A stretch of 7,356 bases of DNA, taken from contig JAHZFN010000009.1 of the NCBI GenBank assembly GCA_019421315.1, positions 3,940-11,295 of the forward strand. The letters run 5' to 3'. A program made the translations under genes and the position numbers. Shown piece by piece: positions 5,897 to 7,356 of this stretch. This DNA comes from Peptococcaceae bacterium. Lineage in GTDB: Bacteria; Bacillota; Dehalobacteriia; UBA4068; UBA4997. The notes under the pieces were generated by a model. The model ran no database searches, was not told the origin of the DNA, and saw only the letters and a list, made by a program, of their open reading frames with translations. Within the stretch, counting starts at the first letter, position 1. Each line of letters starts with the position of its first letter.

Positions 5897-5917
5897 TAAA
5901 GACTTTCTTTATTATTT
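5891..5917 (+). other. Perfect 12-bp AT-rich hairpin spanning the mop stop codon
   Basis: AAATAATAAAGA (5891-5902) pairs perfectly with TCTTTATTATTT (5906-5917) around the three-base loop CTT. It includes the last Lys codon and the tandem TAA TAA stop. It is weak thermodynamically (almost all A-T) but may protect the mRNA 3' end or contribute to termination. Confidence 0.6.
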
Positions 5918-5936
5918 AAATTAAAAATATAACATA

Positions 5937-5978
5937 TATCCAACCGATAAACCTTTTAACGGGTTTATCGGTTGGATA
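5937..5978 (+). terminator. Perfect 17-bp inverted repeat, possible terminator or mRNA-end element
   Basis: TATCCAACCGATAAACC (5937-5953) pairs perfectly with GGTTTATCGGTTGGATA (5962-5978) around the loop TTTTAACG. It lies 40 bases after the mop stop codon and before the promoter of the next gene, the expected place for a terminator. However the plus side is followed by ATAAAAAAT rather than a T run, and the minus side has T only after ten mixed bases. It may therefore be a non-canonical terminator, an RNA stabiliser or processing site, or a repeated extragenic element. Confidence 0.55.
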
Positions 5979-6023
5979 ATAAAAAATATTTAAGCCAAAA
6001 TATTTATATAAATTTTTTAAGAA

Positions 6024-6056
6024 AATCATATTCTCGTTTTTTCTGAGGATATGATT
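6024..6056 (-). terminator. Second intergenic hairpin, terminator-like toward the minus strand
   Basis: AATCATATTCTC (6024-6035) pairs with GAGGATATGATT (6045-6056), 12 positions with one G-T pair, loop GTTTTTTCT. On the minus strand it is followed by TTTC and later six T. No minus-strand gene reads into it, so its orientation is uncertain; it may block antisense transcription into mop. Confidence 0.4.
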
Positions 6057-6065
6057 AATTGTTTA

Positions 6066-6094
6066 TTTACAACCTTTTGGAAATATTTTATAAT
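6066..6094 (+). promoter_or_regulatory. Predicted promoter of the Fe-S/flavoprotein-like gene
   Basis: TTTACA (6066-6071, one mismatch from TTGACA), 17 bases, perfect TATAAT (6089-6094). Transcription would start near 6101, leaving a leader of about 78 nt before the ATG at 6179. A second TATAAT at 6097-6102 lacks a matching -35. This makes the gene independent of mop. Confidence 0.65.
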
Positions 6095-6178
6095 CATATA
6101 ATGAAGATTGATATTATAAAACTTTTTTATTAACCATAAAACAAAGCTGTTTGCTTTTGAGGAGTGAAAAAACTGACA

Positions 6179-7356
6179 ATGAATGTAAACGATATATTGA
6201 AAACCGAAAACCAATGCGTTGAGGAACACAGACCAGCCTGCGGCGCCGCCTGCCCTCTCCATGTGGATATGCGAGGCATCATACGCTCCTTGAAAAAAAA
6301 CGACCTTTACAACGCCGCAAAAACCTGGCAAAACCAAAGCTATTTTCCAAATTTGATAGCAAAAACCTGCTCGGCTCCATGCCAAAAATTTTGCAAAAGA
6401 ACAGAAATTGAAGAAAGCGTTGCCATCAACAATTTAGAAAAATATCTAGCGGCAAAGGCAAACTTTACGCCTGTCAAAATAGACCCCTACATTGAAATGA
6501 AACAAAAAATTGCCGTAATCGGCGGCGATTTGAGCGGCACTATGGCAGCATGGTTTCTCTGCGAAAAAGGCTTTCAGATTACAATTTTTGAAGCCGAAAG
6601 CAGTCTTTGCGCCGATTTGCTGCAATATGGAAATATAACACAAGACGACATAAATAACGATTTATCCCCAGTTTTAAACGCCGATATCGAAATCAAAACC
6701 GATACCGAAATCGGCAAAGATATAAGCTATGACGATATTTTAAAGGAGTTTGACGGAGTTTACATCTGCGGCAAAAGAAATATGCCTTTGCCCGCCGAAA
6801 TCGACCCGCAAACTCAGCAAAGCCTGCATAACGAAAAGATTTTCATCGGCGGTCGTGCCCTGCACCAAGCAGAAGATATTTCCACGGCAATGCTGGTTTC
6901 CGAAGGCAAAAGTGCAGGTATCTCCCTGGATCGTTTTGTCAAAGGCGTTTCTTTGACAGCAGGCAGAAAACAGGAAAAACCATACAAAACCGATTTGCAT
7001 ACGGTTATTCAGGATTTTACACCAATCCCCGCCAAAGCACCTCAAGGCGAAATTTATTCCGAAGAAGAAATGCTGGCAGAAGCCGAAAGCTGTATCGACT
7101 GCCACTGCATGGAATGTGTTAAGCAATGCAAATTCCTGCAAAAATTCAATAAATATCCCCGAAAATATATTCGCCACATTTATAATACCGTCAATCTGGT
7201 GGGCGGTGGTCTGCGTTCGGGGCGTAATTTGGTACTTTCCTGCACATTCTGCGGTTTGTGCACGGAAATTTGCCCCAACGGCATTCCAATGGCAGACATC
7301 TGCCTGACATCACGCCAAGCTTTAATCAGCAAAAACGAGCTGACCGAGGGTCACTT
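6179..7356 (+). CDS. Iron-sulfur, GltD-like flavoprotein with ferredoxin domain (3' end cut by window)
   Basis: The first 392 residues of a redox protein that runs off the window. Residues 13-90 resemble the N-terminal Fe-S domain of the small subunit of glutamate synthase (GltD): Cys13, Cys21, Cys25-Pro, Cys64, Cys68 and Cys72, then SVAINNLEKYL. Residues 110-140 (IAVIGGDLSGTMAAWFLCEK) look like a dinucleotide-binding fold, but Asp117 replaces the second Gly of GxGxxG. Residues 220-256 (KIFIGG.., SEGKSAGISLDRFVKG) match the closing part of that fold. The NAD(P)-binding insertion normally between these parts seems missing. Residues 305-317 (CIDCHCMECVKQC) and 355-366 (CTFCGLCTEICP) suggest a two-cluster ferredoxin-like domain. 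It resembles proteins annotated as pyridine nucleotide-disulfide oxidoreductase/dicluster-binding and is a likely electron partner for Mop. GAGGAG (6159-6164) is 14 bases before the ATG, which is long; CTG 6173, in frame at eight bases, is an alternative start. A TGA at 6158 bars longer starts. Confidence 0.85.
   Translation, partial: MNVNDILKTENQCVEEHRPACGAACPLHVDMRGIIRSLKKNDLYNAAKTWQNQSYFPNLIAKTCSAPCQKFCKRTEIEESVAINNLEKYLAAKANFTPVKIDPYIEMKQKIAVIGGDLSGTMAAWFLCEKGFQITIFEAESSLCADLLQYGNITQDDINNDLSPVLNADIEIKTDTEIGKDISYDDILKEFDGVYICGKRNMPLPAEIDPQTQQSLHNEKIFIGGRALHQAEDISTAMLVSEGKSAGISLDRFVKGVSLTAGRKQEKPYKTDLHTVIQDFTPIPAKAPQGEIYSEEEMLAEAESCIDCHCMECVKQCKFLQKFNKYPRKYIRHIYNTVNLVGGGLRSGRNLVLSCTFCGLCTEICPNGIPMADICLTSRQALISKNELTEGH

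Overview
The window looks like a chromosomal segment from an anaerobic, low-to-mid G+C bacterium of the Firmicutes type. The evidence is strong GGAGG-type ribosome binding sites, very AT-rich intergenic DNA and a flavin-free molybdenum aldehyde oxidoreductase. A Negativicutes host is a reasonable guess, but it is inference only.

Layout. Positions 1-1874 read on the minus strand. They hold the N-terminal part of alanyl-tRNA synthetase (alaS, cut by the window edge), its promoter and leader, a 74-residue small membrane-associated protein with its own terminator, and a GNAT acetyltransferase of the phosphinothricin/methionine-sulfoximine type with its own terminator. Positions 1875-3145 are about 1.27 kb of AT-rich DNA with no credible protein gene. 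This stretch carries a terminator-like hairpin, a promoter-plus-hairpin unit that could be a small RNA, and then a near-consensus promoter and a leader of about 220 nt for the next gene. Positions 3146-5896 (+) encode a complete 916-residue Mop-type aldehyde oxidoreductase. It has two [2Fe-2S] domains and a molybdopterin domain and lacks the FAD domain. After a cluster of inverted repeats and a second near-consensus promoter, positions 6179-7356 (+) encode the start of an iron-sulfur/flavoprotein-like electron carrier that runs off the window.

How the genes work together. The oxidoreductase would oxidise aldehydes to acids in the cytoplasm and pass electrons through its [2Fe-2S] centres. The Fe-S-rich neighbour is a plausible redox partner. 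The two genes have separate promoters and hairpins between them, so they look like adjacent, separately tuned units rather than a tight operon.

Most interesting points. (1) A 23-codon ORF with a good ribosome binding site and five consecutive Ala codons lies in the alaS leader. This is a candidate alanine-responsive leader peptide where a T-box might have been expected, and no T-box is visible. (2) The downstream electron carrier keeps the GltD-like layout but appears to lack the NAD(P)-binding insertion, and two of its FAD-contact motifs are altered. (3) The intergenic region holds a possible small RNA.
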